Assembly: GCA_003820645.1 (NCBI GenBank)
Contig: RPOR01000011.1
Coordinates: 1-52,207, forward strand
Direction of reading: 5' to 3'
Origin: Betaproteobacteria bacterium
GTDB lineage: Bacteria; Pseudomonadota; Gammaproteobacteria; Burkholderiales; SG8-41
DNA: 52,207 nucleotides
Numbering within the stretch: position 1 is the first letter of the stretch; every line of letters begins with the position of its first letter. The notes under the pieces are model-generated. The model worked only from the letters and a program-made list of their open reading frames with translations. It was not told the origin of the DNA and made no database searches. A program made the position numbers and the translations under genes. Shown piece after piece: positions 52,192 through 52,207 of the stretch.

Positions 52192-52207
52192 TCAGAATAA
52201 TTTGTGC

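Noticed and set aside
1-52207. CRISPR arrays, tRNA genes, insertion sequences, prophage or plasmid origin
   Set aside because: No regularly spaced repeats, cloverleaf-type sequences, transposase or integrase motifs were found on either strand.

Overview
The window is about 52 kb of GC-rich, densely coding bacterial chromosome with short intergenic gaps. Five periplasmic Bug/TctC-type solute receptors in 52 kb, the TauD/TfdA, UbiD and CoxLMS-type catabolic genes, a single-chain class II ribonucleotide reductase and a betaproteobacterial-style OxyR together suggest a soil or water betaproteobacterium, most likely of the order Burkholderiales. I see no tRNA, rRNA, CRISPR array, transposase, integrase or phage gene. 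This assignment is inference from gene content; no search was run.

Region 1 (1-5221, minus strand) is an oxidative-stress locus. oxyR is followed by a rubrerythrin that lacks the usual C-terminal rubredoxin domain, a separate rubredoxin, Dps, a ZIP metal transporter, an NAD(P)H:rubredoxin reductase and a rhomboid protease. A 15-bp sequence matching the OxyR half-site consensus lies in front of the rubrerythrin. A clean plus-strand terminator lies divergent from oxyR with no gene in front of it, in the position where enterobacteria carry oxyS.

Region 2 (5297-10116, minus) is a sulfatase / Bug receptor / sulfatase / RraA-like cluster, probably for uptake and cleavage of an organosulfate. Region 3 (10205-16574) holds a B12-dependent ribonucleotide reductase with an FNR-like box upstream, and on the plus strand a crotonase-family enzyme, an IlvD/Edd dehydratase and an overlapping SET-domain protein methyltransferase. 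Region 4 (16636-18925, minus) pairs a Bug receptor with an overlapping malonyl-CoA decarboxylase. Region 5 (19055-27702, minus) runs typA, an EamA exporter, a truncated haemoglobin, tamA and tamB.

Region 6 (28215-36271, plus) has a DEAD-box helicase with a terminator, then a five-gene molybdenum-hydroxylase operon (CoxG-like, FAD, Mo and 2Fe-2S subunits plus a UbiD decarboxylase) followed by a Bug receptor: a candidate catabolic pathway for an unidentified, probably aromatic or heteroaromatic acid. Region 7 (36392-45120, minus) contains a Bug - TauD - TauD - Bug cluster and, upstream, a Dpp-type importer (binding protein and two permeases, no ATPase) with an aspartoacylase/AstE-family deacylase between them. 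Divergent to it is an ArgE-like deacylase, then a secreted metallo-beta-lactamase-fold protein. Region 8 (47596-52136, minus) is a YkgJ-type cysteine-cluster protein, a complete GltIJKL-type amino-acid importer and a GntR/FCD regulator.

Start codons were re-chosen where the ORF track runs upstream of a good ribosome-binding site or of the family's usual start; the reasons are given in each entry.
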